Shown here: piece by piece, positions 54,601 through 64,000 of the stretch | How positions within the stretch are numbered: the stretch's first letter is position 1 | How the letters are laid out: every line of letters begins with the position of its first letter | NCBI GenBank assembly: GCA_020746835.1 | Contig: JAGPNK010000012.1 | Span: 248,001 to 312,000, forward strand | Source: Stachybotrys elegans | Taxonomy: Eukaryota; Ascomycota; Sordariomycetes; Hypocreales; Stachybotryaceae | DNA length: 64,000 bases | Direction: 5' to 3' | Notes under the pieces: generated by a model | What the model saw: only the letters and a program-made list of their open reading frames with translations | Database searches by the model: none | What the model was told of the DNA's origin: nothing | Position numbers and translations under genes: made by a program

Positions 54601-55269
54601 GCCGAGACCGAGCCAGAATTCCTTTATCCGCTCCCGCTCCTCGCTGCTGCTTGTGCTCCAAATCTTGTCGCGGGATATCCCATGCGAACGGGGGGCGCCC
54701 ATGGGGGAACGGAGAGAAGAGTCGAGATTGAGTGATTGCGCAACATCGCCGGCGCCTTCGCCAGCCGTGCCCTTCTTCTTCTTCTTTTTGCTCTTCTTGC
54801 TGGGCTTGGATTCGAGGTCAGGGTGGCCATTGGTAGGACCGTTTGCTGGAGGCTGCTGCTGTTCGCCAATGTGCTCGTACTCGTCATCGTCGTCTTCTTC
54901 GGGCCCAACAACCGCCTGGGGATCTGTAGGGTCCAGAGCAGCGCGAGTAGTAGATGGTCGATGAGGAATGGGCGGCCGATGACCATTGGCTTGCTCTGCT
55001 GCGGCTTTGGCTGCAGCCTTTTGGCGACGTTTTTGCTTTTTGCGGTTGATTGTCGGGGCAGGACCGTCGGCGGGCGAGGTCGCATCGGCGAGTGCGGCTG
55101 TAGGTGCGGCTGAATGCCTGGCGGTGGTGGGCGTCGAGGGCTGGGAAGACTCGGAGTTGCTGCCCTTGGGCACGGTGATGAACTTGGACCCATCCTTATT
55201 GGTATACTTCGATGTGTTTCGAGGTGATGCCGGCATTGGAGAGGCCGTCTTTGGGTGGTTGGCCGGCAT
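51616..55269 (-). CDS. NST1: NST1-type stress response protein
   Basis: Single exon, 1217 residues, ATG at 55269 (MPANHPKTASPMPASPRNTS). The layout is that of fungal NST1. A Lys/Ala-rich start (INRKKQKRRQKAAAKAAAEQ) and a Lys-run (KSKKKKKK) come first. WLGLGEEERKSLVKVEKDAV with CSCTVCGRKR is a family hallmark. An acidic segment at roughly 325-355 (DDDDEEELDESDSEDEVEDD) follows, then a long charged coiled-coil of about 240 residues (EKARKEAEKAAEEASRLEAE) and a Pro/Gly/Gln-rich C-terminus. In yeast the homolog affects salt tolerance with Msl1 in splicing. Its molecular role in moulds is not settled. The low-complexity coiled-coil explains the many open frames on the opposite strand. Confidence 0.9.
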   Translation of the reverse strand: MPANHPKTASPMPASPRNTSKYTNKDGSKFITVPKGSNSESSQPSTPTTARHSAAPTAALADATSPADGPAPTINRKKQKRRQKAAAKAAAEQANGHRPPIPHRPSTTRAALDPTDPQAVVGPEEDDDDEYEHIGEQQQPPANGPTNGHPDLESKPSKKSKKKKKKGTAGEGAGDVAQSLNLDSSLRSPMGAPRSHGISRDKIWSTSSSEERERIKEFWLGLGEEERKSLVKVEKDAVLKKMKEQQKHTCSCTVCGRKRTAIEEELEGLYDAYYDELEQFANQGEGPPMLAPPPDFALQPPRRLPSSAYARQQPPNSRIVEHMGDDDDEEELDESDSEDEVEDDEFSDDEPPEQFTNSHDRDVADFLTFGNSLQVKGTQLLESFLHRYGNKDLGGILTVADDLLKNDGKRFIEMMEQLAERRMAREEDAREHFTRGTYGHPPGAYSTPHSHPPPVEEDYEEDGDEEEDYDDSQEEEEYEDDEVYCTPSVPLPHAECCCQDPLNEQQRMEEGRRMFQIFAARMFEQRVLSAYKEKVAKERQQKLLEELEEESRQVDQQKAKKAKNAQKKKDKAAQKKQAQAEEKARKEAEKAAEEASRLEAEQKRAAEQRQRAEEKRKQKEAQKKAEEEARLKKEADRQRRIHEQREKQAEQERKAREAKDREKKLKEEQRLKEKGAREQREREALERKEKQERDKREKEARAAKAQKEAQEAREAKERAREERAAAAAAAKPSPQTVPASQPPQQAQPPQAAPRRTSQQLNASTAIPHHPPNPAAFASPKIPVATPVIPKAPTPMRPRTTSQQYDASSVASLPETSKNSSPHVLTPVHTSPNPYGLQRKGSGSMTGAMPPASHSVSPPGQPKMASQSAPFPMPPPMGMQPPPGLAHAHAPPPGFPSRVPHDPLYPPGFRSGPSMVPPLPAMAGPPSGRAFSHIPMPPPGFPQASAEQFPLAQAFSLHKDAGPPGHSRQGSSGFDGSITQPIGRPAPIGRPGSVVHGQKRDNLDDETTHLGSRALIDDDEPPLSTDYNSSSLRIQAPGPRSTGFASGPFMDSSYQPGNSPWGSLTNPPAFPPPNYGWGMQTVPPGFNHMSPSLTPIRPAVQPGHVAIRLMLCHACKDLSGSSVADADGYIDLGLIKTHVDSQSGDPTITEQNLLDLCETEGSALNGGGTFEVRQDPMSRISIRWVPDASNGLNPQFKAVGAPGEIGSPLAGHASLRSI

Positions 55270-57431
55270 CGTGCTTCTGCGGATGCGGGAGGGAGGAAAT
55301 CATGTAGAGGTGTCGCCTTTGCTCCGCCACGGCACCGAGGATGGAGGAATGCTCGAATAATGGTATCTAGGGAGCAGAGGTATGAGTCAGCGAATGAAGG
55401 GAGAGTCGTACGAGGCTTTTGTGGTTGGGTTGGCGAGAATCGAGGTGGCGGACGGCGGAGGGCAGGCGAAGGGCAGCCTTGTGGGCGAGGGTTGAGCAGT
55501 GGAGAGGCTTCGCTCAGCTAGCAGAGGCGGCTCAAATGAGGCACTCACGTTGGGACTCGGGTCAGGGTTTGGGCCAGCTATGACGCCAGCGGGGAGAGCG
55601 TCGAGCCGAGGGCGAAGAAGCGGTAGGGGAGGTGCCGCGCGCGCAGAAAGAGAGCGGTGGGCGAGAGAGAGCGCCGGCGCGTGGTCGATGGTGAGGTCGA
55701 GGTGGTTGAAATGATGAGGTGGTCGAGGTTGGATGGACTCCCAGGCGAGAGAAACGTCGATAGGTGGTTTGTTGGTGGCCCAGCCGCCGTGGGATACGGG
55801 TACTAGGATGGGCGGCACCTGCAAGTATCTTTGCAGCCAAGCTACAGGGCAGGTGTACTTTGCAGGATGTGCAGGTGCGGGCGGGAGGGCGCTGGAAGTC
55901 CAGTGGGCTGTGGGCTCTAGCTTGGCATTTCAGCGCCGTGCCGTCCATGGTGAGGAGCATTGGAAGAAGGGACACGTGACGCGGCAAGCTGGAGCTGTGC
56001 GCTAACCCTGTTTTGTGCCTAAGGCAGGAATGACACAAGACTGGGCAAAAGAAGCAGGGAAGGTGGGAGTGAGACCCAAACGGGCAAGCAAAGAGGCAAG
56101 ACCGGCAAGACAGGAATGGGGCACGACGCAAATAGCAAACAAATTGGCAAACCGAATATCCATTTGCTCCTCTGTACAGTATGTTACGTGGTAAGTAGGT
56201 AGATAGATCCCCTCATGTTTGCTTGTTGATGATGCCCTGGGAGGGCATGCTTGAATTATTGATTGGGTGACCACAGCATGTGCACAATTTAAAGTAAGCA
56301 CAAGTGCCTCCTACGCCGCCATTGATCGACAGCGCATGATAGTGCCAATGTCGAGAGCGGCAAAAGCAGCGCTGCGTCGGGACAGGCCCTTGTCACTCTG
56401 TACACACATGGAAATTCAAGTTGGATGCGTGAGGCTACTAACCAGGGACTAAATATACGGGGTTTGCAGCCTGGATTGTGGCGGCGGGAGATGGCCAGAT
56501 TGGCTTCAGGAACCCATGGCCTTTGATCCACCTCTGCGCACCCGGACGATGCAGCCCTTTCGGCGGTACCTTGTCCTGCTTTGCGTCCTACGATGACGAT
56601 GGACTGACTATTGGTGGTTTTAGTACAGAGGAAGAGAGCCAAGGTTGGACGGCCCTGGTCCCATCCACCCTAGTGTCACAGCTCAGTGGACAATTGGGTG
56701 GGCTCTGGACAGGCACAGGCAGGCAGGACAGGAACGATGCAAATGTATCGTCACATCGCGCGTCGGGGGGAGAACCTTGATGTCGAGCATGTCGATTGTC
56801 GGTCGCAGATCGAGCCAAGAAGGTACGGCGAGCTATCTACTGGTCTGTCGCGTCTTGCGAGGTATTACCCTGCCCACCTGTTTGCCTGCTGCTACAGAGT
56901 ACAATGCAGTGGACAATGTATACGGGTTGGGCTACGCAACACAGGATAACACCAAGGCAAGGATTAGCCTCTGCTCCAGGCCAGCTGAATGCCAGATTCG
57001 ATCGCCTCTGCAGTTTCTGCATCGGCAACCCCGGCCAGCAAAGCCTCGTGTCTGACCTCGGTGTGTATGCATGTTGATCAATCAACCCTGACCCTCCGAC
57101 CGCACAGGATCAGGTAAATCCATCCAGCCTCCCCGAAAGCCGATGCGTTGGGCATTCGTAATTCCGACCTTTGAAATCGTCCATGCTGCGTAAGATGATG
57201 GATCGGCTATCAATCAAAGGAAATGCTGGCCTGTCGTTGGCTGACTAAAGAAGGCGGGGTTTTTTGGCTGGAGCCGTGCTCTGTATCAGTAAGGACTTGA
57301 CAATTCACCCATCCGGGGGCCCAGCTCAATTCCAGCTCAGTCCTCGGTCCTTGGCAATCCCCATGGATGGTAGCTATTAAGGACGAGATTGCACCCTCGG
57401 AACCAACACTGTCGCTGTGTCCATGATCTGA

Positions 57432-57485
57432 TATCGCCATCACCATCACCATCACCCTCACCACCACCACCACCGCCACCAACCA
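57432..57485. repeat. Microsatellite (CATCAC / CACCAC)n
   Basis: Tandem ATCACC and CACCAC units directly visible, grading into CCGCCACC. Confidence 0.85.
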
Positions 57486-57857
57486 TTGACCAGTCATCAC
57501 CGTCGTGCTGCCAATCCTGCATCACCAACCCCTGGTCTGGACCGACGTTGACAGGGGGGCCCCCTCACACCCCCTTCGAAAATAGGCTTCAACCAACTGG
57601 CGCGCACTCTGGCCGGCTGGGCTGGTCTGGGCTGGGCTGCCCGCTTGGGGGAGAAGCGGAAAGAAGTACGACGACGAGCACAAACAAAAGCAGCCAGCAA
57701 AGGCTTTCGTAAGACTTGGACCATCACCCTGAACAAGACGTGGGCGGCGCAGACACAGACTCTACCGAGCCACGCAACGAACCCTACCAAGGCCTCGCAT
57801 CCGTGTCGTCCGTCTTGACCCGTCTGGGCCCCCATCCATCCTAGTCCCTATCCTGAT

Positions 57858-57895
57858 CATCCCATCCCATCCCATCCCATCCTATCCCATCCATT
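57858..57895. repeat. Pentamer repeat (CCCAT)n
   Basis: About seven units of ATCCC with one CCTAT variant. Confidence 0.85.
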
Positions 57896-58418
57896 TCTAG
57901 CCCATCCACGTACGCCATCGTCGGGCTCTTCCTCATCCTGTCCTCTCCCCGAAAAGACGCCCTCTTCCCCATCTCACATTGTGCATCGTACTCTGTCCTC
58001 GGCCAGCCAATCCCCGTCGGCAGCGACTGTATGACCACAGCCATCATCACCTCGTATTTGCTCGACTAGCTCCAGCTCAGGCGTTCCACCTCCACCAGCA
58101 TCACCCTGCCTTGCCCCCCTGATCGAATCGGCATTTTCCTCGTCGCCCGTCTTCGTAACCTCTGCCTCACCTTGGGCCCCGTGTTTCCAACGACCATTTC
58201 TTGACGCCTTGCACTGCACCAGACGCAAATAGGGGCATTCCGGCCGTTACCCGCACTCCGTTTTCGCCCTATATAACTGTTGCGAAGTCGATTTCCTCCA
58301 CGTCCACGACGACGCCGCCTGTACGGCAGGCCAATCCCATATCGCTGCCGCTCGTCGCCGAAGCATCGACTGCCCGATCGATCGTATCCGAAGCCTTCCG
58401 AACCGCCGCCTACCCAAC

Positions 58419-59308
58419 ATGTCAAATGCCAACCCAGGAAATGCAATCCGCAGGTATGCCTTCCGGGTCGTCATCAAGCCCACCTTGATACCGAACCAAA
58501 CATTGTCTACCTTGAACGAAACGCTTTGTGGATCGCCGTTGCCGTGAGGCTGTGCTTCAGTCGCTGACGCATGCATATTGTAGGAAGCTCGTCATTATTG
58601 GAGACGGAGCCTGCGGCAAGACCAGTTTGCTGAGCGTCTTCACTCTTGGCTATTTCCCTACGGTACGTGCTGTGCCACCACCTCGTCAAGTCGCTTAACC
58701 CGCTAACGTGAAGCCCAGCATTACGTGAGTTGGACCAGCCAAGCATCTGGTGCTTGTTTTAACCGAGAGATAGGTTCCGACAGTATTCGAAAACTACGTT
58801 ACCGACTGCAGAGTAGACGGCAAATCCGTACAACTCGCCTTGTGGGATACGGCAGGTCAGGAGGACTATGAACGTCTGAGACCTCTCGCCTACTCGAAAG
58901 CACACGTTATTCTCGTCGGGTTCTCCATCGATACTCCCGACTCTCTCGACAATGTCAAGCATAAGGTACGGTAGTCATGTCTGGATACACTGGTAGGAGG
59001 GAGCTGACGAGGGACAGTGGGTTGAGGAGGCTACTCGACTATGCGCTGGCGTCCCCATAATACTGGTCGGTCTTAAGAAGGACCTTCGAGATGACCCCGT
59101 CGCCATTGAGGAGATGCGCAAAAAGTCGCTGCGGTTCGTCACGCCCCACGATGGAGAGGTAGCAGCCCGAGACATCAACGCGAAGCGATATCTGGAGTGT
59201 TCGAGCTTGAGCGGCGAGGGCGTCGACGATGTTTTCGAGGCAGCCACCCGCGCTGCCCTCTTGACGTTCGAAAAGGGCGAAGGAGGAGGGTGCTGTGTCG
59301 TTCTCTGA
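58419..59308 (+). CDS. rho2: Rho-family GTPase, Rho2 type
   Basis: Five exons, 58419-58453, 58584-58662, 58719-58724 (six bases), 58774-58965 and 59018-59308, encode 200 residues. Introns are 130, 56, 49 and 52 nt. The product starts [20 protein letters not shown]. Nucleotide-binding motifs are GDGACGKT (P-loop), the effector loop [15 protein letters not shown] and VGLKKD (NKxD position reads LKKD). The Rho insert [15 protein letters not shown] and the tail GGGCCVVL are present. The CaaX ends in Leu, which favours geranylgeranylation, and the extra Cys before it may be palmitoylated. KKSLRFV after IEEM and the CysCys tail are what I associate with fungal Rho2 rather than Rho1 or Rho3. Rho2 signals to cell-wall glucan synthesis and the integrity pathway. 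Confidence 0.93.
58719..58724 (+). other. Six-base micro-exon of the Rho2-type gene
   Basis: CATTAC lies between an upstream intron ending in GCCCAG and a downstream intron starting GTGAGT. It adds His-Tyr between FPT and VPTVFENY, as expected from the family. Without it the frame would be kept but two residues before the effector loop would be missing. Confidence 0.85.
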
Positions 59309-60040
59309 GGCGGCCACACACACTACTCCTTGGCCCACGAGCTGCACCAATCCGACTGACACCGATCCCTGACTTTCCGAACAATACGACTTGTCGATTG
59401 GGCTACGACTTGGATTATTTGGATATTTTACTGCGCAACTTGCTGCGGGAGCTGCTCGACGTCCACGAGTGGGTAGCCAATGCGAGGTTGAGGGTTTCTC
59501 CGCCAAAAGTCGCCTGCATACCATCTCGCGGACATTCTCTTACTAGGACACCGAAGATACGCTTCCGCATCATTTAGGCATCAACTCTGCTAATAAGGCC
59601 ATCCAGTGCTTGGGTCACTCTTGATGGATGGAGCTGGGAGTCTCATCGTGAGCGAGGTCTCACCTCCATACATAATCTCTTAAATGTATTAATAAGACGG
59701 GTGCATAGGACAAGCCTCCATGGCGAGTCCAGTGGTGTTCTCTTTTTTTTTTATCGTTTTATTTCATTTTCATTCTTTGTCTCTTGATAATTCGGCTGGA
59801 GAATGTATTCAAAAAGGAAGGTGGCCAAGAATGTCTCTTTATTTAGCTGTGGACATGAACGGAAATGATGAATTTGCCTTGATTCTGCTTTTTGCCCTCC
59901 CAAGTTATGTTACAATATCAGCCGATTGTCATCCGGCAGCTTCTTGTACACGACGTGCGGCACATGAGCTCTAAATAACGCCATTCCTATCATACAATGA
60001 AGCATACAACTGTCATTCCCACTCCACGAGCCCTCGCCCG
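59309..60040. other. Intergenic, T-rich 3' flank
   Basis: Between two 3' ends (rho2 plus, mL40 minus). It includes a run of T at 59744-59756 and no supported gene. Confidence 0.5.
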
Positions 60041-60568
60041 TTACCTCTTCCAGCCGTGGTTCCAGGGTTCCTTGGGCGGGTACTCGGTCTGCATCCTTGC
60101 GTACTCGATGGGGATATCGCCGAGGCCGTACACGCCCTTCTTCTCCATGGCGACTCGGTACAGGTAGCCCTCGCCGCGGCCGGGTGTGAAGGTCTTGCGC
60201 AGCTCCTCGCAGGCGCGGTACATGCCAAGGTGCATGCGCTGGCGCTCGGCATGGATGGCCTCGCGCTGCTGGCGGCGGAAGAGTTGCCAGGCGCGGTGGA
60301 TGGTCCAGTGGCGGAGGTGGCGTTGGCGGGCCATGCGGAGCGGCGGCGGCGCGGGCGAGAACATGTTGCGCTTGAGCAGCTTGACACGCTCGTAGGCCTC
60401 CGACTTGGGTGCCTGGCGGTTCTTTTTGGTTCCGCCGGCCTGCTTATTGCTGCCGCCGCCGGGAGCCGCGCGGGCTTGGGCGGCCGTGCTGCTGCTGAAG
60501 AACCGCGCAATGCTGAAGCTCGGTACGGATCGGGGGACGAGGCCCCGGAGGGAAAAGGAGGACGCCAT
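60041..60568 (-). CDS. Mitochondrial large ribosomal subunit protein mL40 (Mrpl28 family)
   Basis: Single exon, 175 residues from the ATG at 60568. The N-terminus (MASSFSLRGLVPRSVPSFSI and ARFFSSSTAAQ) is basic, Ser/Arg-rich and lacks acidic residues, as in mitochondrial targeting peptides. The mature part has RMARQRHLRHWTIHRAWQLF, MHLGMYRACEELRKTF and GYLYRVAMEKKGVYGL followed by IPIEYARMQTEYPPKEPWNH and a final GWKR. That is the mL40 pattern I know from fungi. The protein is a structural part of the mitochondrial 54S subunit. The frame is open further upstream (94 extra codons) but without family sequence, so the internal ATG was chosen. Confidence 0.9.
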   Translation of the reverse strand: MASSFSLRGLVPRSVPSFSIARFFSSSTAAQARAAPGGGSNKQAGGTKKNRQAPKSEAYERVKLLKRNMFSPAPPPLRMARQRHLRHWTIHRAWQLFRRQQREAIHAERQRMHLGMYRACEELRKTFTPGRGEGYLYRVAMEKKGVYGLGDIPIEYARMQTEYPPKEPWNHGWKR

Positions 60569-61047
60569 TGTGGTGGTGTATGTGTGGTTCTTGGGTCGGA
60601 AGGTATTTGCAGGCTCGCGTGCTTCGTTCAGGGGAGATGGGATCGGGAAAGGCGAAGACTCGGTGGGGGTGAAATTTTCGAGTGGCTGCCTATCGTGCGC
60701 TCCCCAGTTGCCGCAAAGCCGTCGTACGTACAGGAGGCGGGCTGGATTGGCTCGTCGGATATCGAGACTGTAGAAAATGTGAGCTTTGGATGCTGCAAAG
60801 CGTCCTTGAATCGATTCGGAAATTTGTGCTGCCGAGCCGTGCACAAGCACCTACCCTGGACTCGGCGCAGGCTCATCCCAATACTTGCTGGCTTCTAAAA
60901 TAGAAGTCAAAGGCTGAATTTGGATATTTGCTACTCTTTCAACTCTATCCGTATATCCACAACATTACAGTAGCATGGCATGCGGTGCAGACGAAAGACA
61001 TTTTACACAAAATAAGACGTCAAGAATTTAATTTCCATCTTGATGAG
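60569..61047. other. Intergenic
   Basis: Upstream of the mL40 gene and 3' flank of the ADP-ribosyltransferase-like gene. No gene seen. Confidence 0.5.
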
Positions 61048-62730
61048 CTACAATCCTAGAATGCCCAGCTGAGACTCTTCAGGCACATCTTCCTCTATCC
61101 CAATACCATCCCAGTCAGCAGCCGACCGGCCAAACCCTCTGGGCACAGCAAGGGCCTTACGCTCCCACGAGTACTCATCCGCACCATGAGCTCCCTCGCG
61201 CAGTGTTTCCTTCTCCTTTTCCGATTCCTTGACCCAGCTCCAAAACTCTGTCTTCGATGCCCCCCCATCTGCTTCCAATGCGCGGAGGGCCTGGTAGTCG
61301 CCGTAATCCTCCTCGTCCTCGGAAACCTCGCCGACATCTTCCACCACAAACTTGGTACCCGTGGCCGGCCCAAACCCATAAGGAAAGTACTTAGCAGCCC
61401 TGGCGTAGATTGCTTCTTTCGCCCGCTGGCGATCGCCGGGAAGCATTTTGGAGGTTTGTAGGCGGTCTCGATACAGTCGTTTGCTGGTTGATCGCCGCAG
61501 CGTCCATTCGGCGGGATCTTTGGGAAGATTTGCAAAGTATTGCGAGCTTTCCGCCCCCCAGTCTAGATGGACGACATAGACTGGAATCACTTGGGCAGAG
61601 TCAAAGACGACATACTCGTACCCTTCGTTTGCGACGTGCGAGTCGGCGCCATCAAGCGGCCGTCCATTATCCCGCCATTCGTCCGCGCGAAAGACGCTTT
61701 TTGTTCGGCCCATGATGGTGGCGCACACAAACAACTTGAGCCCAGGGTAGTGCTCTGGCGATGTCCGCTCACAGTAGTATCCGCTATAGCTGAGCGAGAA
61801 CTCGGCAGACGGAGAGGTATAGATGCCGCGCCCGTATGTCGACCCGCACCGGATCTCGTGCTCCTTTGCAGACTCGGGGTTGATCTGACCGGGCAGCGAG
61901 AAACCGTGACGCACAATCTTGGGCACGTTCTGGCGCGGCGTGCCGTGGAAAGTCAGCCTCGGCTGCACCAGGTGCTCAACCATGTCTTCTGCGCGATGGC
62001 TGTGCTTGTCCCGCGGAAGGTAGCGTCTGAGCTCTGCCAGACTGCTCCGAGACAGCAAACGGCGCAGCGAGTCCTGGAAGAGTTGGAACCGGGAAGCGAG
62101 ATCACCGCGCAGCACTTGTTCTACGTGGAGGACGCGGAAATTCTCTGGGATCAAGCGGGCTATGTCGGAAGGCGTGCTTTTGAGTAGCTGATAGGCGAGC
62201 TCTTTTGTCGTATATGCCATCTCGTGCAGCTGTACTGGCGGCTTTGGCTCGGCATTGACGAGACACGAGTCTCCATCGTCCGCTAGAAACGTGGTATAAG
62301 ACGACTTTTTAGATAGCTGGCGTCTGCGATAGCTCTCTATGTGTCGCTTCGTTTCTCGAGCCAGCTCGGCCACCGCCAGCACTGGCTCAAAGATACCGTA
62401 GGCATTGGAATCGTGGCGTCTGTTCCATGCGTCCAGGTTATTCGTTGTTTCTGCCTGCGTAGCAATATCTGCCAATGCCCTCCGTAGGCCATCGACATCT
62501 TCTCGGGGTAATGAGATGTTGGAGACGTCGACCTTGACGGTGGAAACTGGGTAATGGAGGCCAGTTGTGATGCTGAGAATGAGCTCGTCGTATGTCAAGA
62601 CGACGAGTTCGTCTAAAGGCGAGGACAGACGGGCGTCTTCGCCGAGAAACCCTTCGTTGATGAGCGCATCGGTTTCCTCATCGCGCAGAAATGAGAGCTG
62701 TATAAGATCGTCGTCGTCGAATGAAGCCAT
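61048..62730 (-). CDS. RWD- and PARP-like ADP-ribosyltransferase
   Basis: Single exon, 560 residues from the ATG at 62730 (MASFDDDDLIQLSFLRDEET). Residues 35-100 (DELVVLTYDELILSITTGLH, then YPVSTVKVDVSNISLPREDV) fit an RWD-type fold, a protein-interaction module. Residues about 255-390 carry a PARP-like catalytic fold: RLTFHGT (His262), GSTYGRGIYTSPSAEFSLSY (Tyr304 and the beta-strand pair), LFVCATIMG and YVVFDSAQVIPVYVVHLDW. In classical PARPs a Glu lies in the position that here reads Ser380 (FDSAQ). That suggests mono-ADP-ribosylation or no activity. The C-terminal 140 residues are charged and acidic. I recall similar RWD-PARP-like proteins in fungi but no substrate. Confidence 0.8.
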   Translation of the reverse strand: MASFDDDDLIQLSFLRDEETDALINEGFLGEDARLSSPLDELVVLTYDELILSITTGLHYPVSTVKVDVSNISLPREDVDGLRRALADIATQAETTNNLDAWNRRHDSNAYGIFEPVLAVAELARETKRHIESYRRRQLSKKSSYTTFLADDGDSCLVNAEPKPPVQLHEMAYTTKELAYQLLKSTPSDIARLIPENFRVLHVEQVLRGDLASRFQLFQDSLRRLLSRSSLAELRRYLPRDKHSHRAEDMVEHLVQPRLTFHGTPRQNVPKIVRHGFSLPGQINPESAKEHEIRCGSTYGRGIYTSPSAEFSLSYSGYYCERTSPEHYPGLKLFVCATIMGRTKSVFRADEWRDNGRPLDGADSHVANEGYEYVVFDSAQVIPVYVVHLDWGAESSQYFANLPKDPAEWTLRRSTSKRLYRDRLQTSKMLPGDRQRAKEAIYARAAKYFPYGFGPATGTKFVVEDVGEVSEDEEDYGDYQALRALEADGGASKTEFWSWVKESEKEKETLREGAHGADEYSWERKALAVPRGFGRSAADWDGIGIEEDVPEESQLGILGL

Positions 62731-64000
62731 GGGCAATACAGCAAGTACGCGAATTGGCCTATTTTACAGTGTCACGATTAAGAGGAGGATATAGCACTGT
62801 AATGACTCTTGAATGAAGCGAGCTGATTGACGCATGGGCCTCGAGGCGTGATTCACAAGGCTAAGCAAGGCGATGCCAATGAGTATAATGCCTTGGCTGC
62901 GCCCCGTCGCATCCACTGCCACAATTGACCCGTGCCATCCTGGCATCACGACTTGCACGACAGAAAGAAAAATGTGAGTCTAAGTGGAATATTTGACGGC
63001 GCTGTCATCTGTTGGTGTGCTCTTCGCCCTTGTGTTGGAGGATGGGGTGAAGGCCAGACTGTGGCTGGCATGTCTTTTCATACATGTCTTAACATCTCAC
63101 TTTCCATCTTCGTGTAAGTCATGACCAATTCATCCATCATAGGACGTCAACCAATTTGAGGCGTGGAAAGCCGAAACCGAAGAAACATGTGTAGATTTAC
63201 TTAGGTTTTTAAAGTCAAGATTTCCGGCAACCTTGAAAGCAACCCTTCTGTGTTATAGTTTCGACTAAGCATGGATGCCAATAATAGACTCTGCATGTGC
63301 TGAACAGCCGGATCCAACTGAGATGAATAACAGTAGCTCGAGGGCTGGAAAGTTCCGTACAGTGTCTGCAGCTTTCTCGCAAGCTCGCGGCATTCACTCT
63401 GGCTGTGGCCACGACACTCATGCCACCTGATTCACATTAAAGGTCAAGTGAATTGGCATTGGTTTTTGATGGCAGCTCTTTTAAGGTTTCTTTCCGCCCC
63501 GATGGGCCATTCAAGAAGCGACTATGGAGACATATCGCTTTGCATTGAGGCTGCTCGTCCCTCCAGACCCCTGTATCTTGTAACCACAACAACATAAGCT
63601 ACAAGAACCCTTTATCACCTCTCGGCTCTATCATCTAAAATGTAAGCCGGAGAAGGCCAGCATAACGTGCCTCATGGCACACGCGGGATGCAACATGGGC
63701 CCAGCCATTAACTCCGCGGCTTGACCTGGGTACCAACGCACCACCCTCATTAAGGTTGCCATGAAGAATGGTAAAGTGAAAGCAGCAAGGTAACGATGCT
63801 GACTACAGCTAGTCACCAAGGAAGTTACCGCCTTATGACGTTGTACTACTCGATCGCTGAACACACTTTCACTCTCATATATTTCGTCGGGGAGAATGAC
63901 TAGCTCATATAAGTCACTTCTCGTCTTTGTACGTGACAAGGGCTCCTTTCTTTTGTTTCGTCTTATCGATCATTTCTTCTTGATTCTCTCACGCAAATCA
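62731..64000. other. Intergenic to right edge
   Basis: Upstream of the ADP-ribosyltransferase-like gene. No supported gene. The last 60 bases are CT-rich and may be the leader of a gene to the right of the window. Confidence 0.45.

Larger units (their letters stand above)
55270..58418. other. Divergent intergenic region, 3.1 kb
   Basis: Shared upstream region of NST1 (minus) and the Rho2-type gene (plus). Short ORFs on both strands lack support. Microsatellites lie near 57430-57480 and 57858-57895. CT-rich sequence ahead of 58419 is probably the leader of the GTPase gene. Confidence 0.5.

Noticed and set aside
60056..60898. 280-codon plus ORF over the mL40 gene
   Set aside because: Antisense to a recognised mitoribosomal protein; no domain.

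Overview
The window is nuclear DNA of a filamentous ascomycete (Pezizomycotina, most likely a Sordariomycete). Protein genes are broken by many short introns (about 45-80 nt, donors such as GTAAGT or GTACGT, branch sites such as CTAAC or CTGAC just before the acceptor). The gene families are typical of such fungi: WSC-domain protein, HET-domain protein, the fungal N-terminal domain of STAND proteins, NST1, Rho2, RNA polymerase I and an I78-type inhibitor. I found no rRNA, tRNA, CRISPR array or intact transposon.

Layout. 0-12 kb: the N-terminal end of an MFS transporter (cut by the left edge), an F-box-like gene, an unknown gene interrupted by an in-frame TAA, a large secreted WSC/mucin-like/PAN protein (four exons), a tiny Cys-rich protein with a CP-rich tail, and an unknown Pro-rich 441-residue protein. 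12-16 kb: low-complexity DNA with a collagen-like reading frame, a doubtful ORF, and the relic of a fungal HNH-nuclease gene that has lost its catalytic core. 16-24 kb: a secreted S41-type peptidase, a STAND-N/TPR protein and a GPI-tailed cutinase. 24-30 kb: a HET-domain gene with an in-frame TAG and a putative nucleotidyltransferase-fold protein. 29.6-33.7 kb is gene-poor. 33.7-64 kb is mostly housekeeping: a BTB-like protein, the largest subunit of RNA polymerase I, a DAL5-type MFS transporter, Tma20/MCT-1, an I78-type inhibitor, a type I membrane protein, NST1, Rho2 (with a 6-nt micro-exon), mitoribosomal protein mL40 and an RWD/PARP-like ADP-ribosyltransferase.

The genes are not co-transcribed. 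Each has its own flanks, and the mix suggests a conserved block (about 38-63 kb) beside a more variable block (about 0-34 kb). The variable block holds secreted proteins, self/non-self recognition families (HET, STAND-N), broken genes and short dispersed repeats. Exon boundaries were worked out by hand from splice consensus and reading-frame continuity. Family calls rest on motif recognition, not on database searches.
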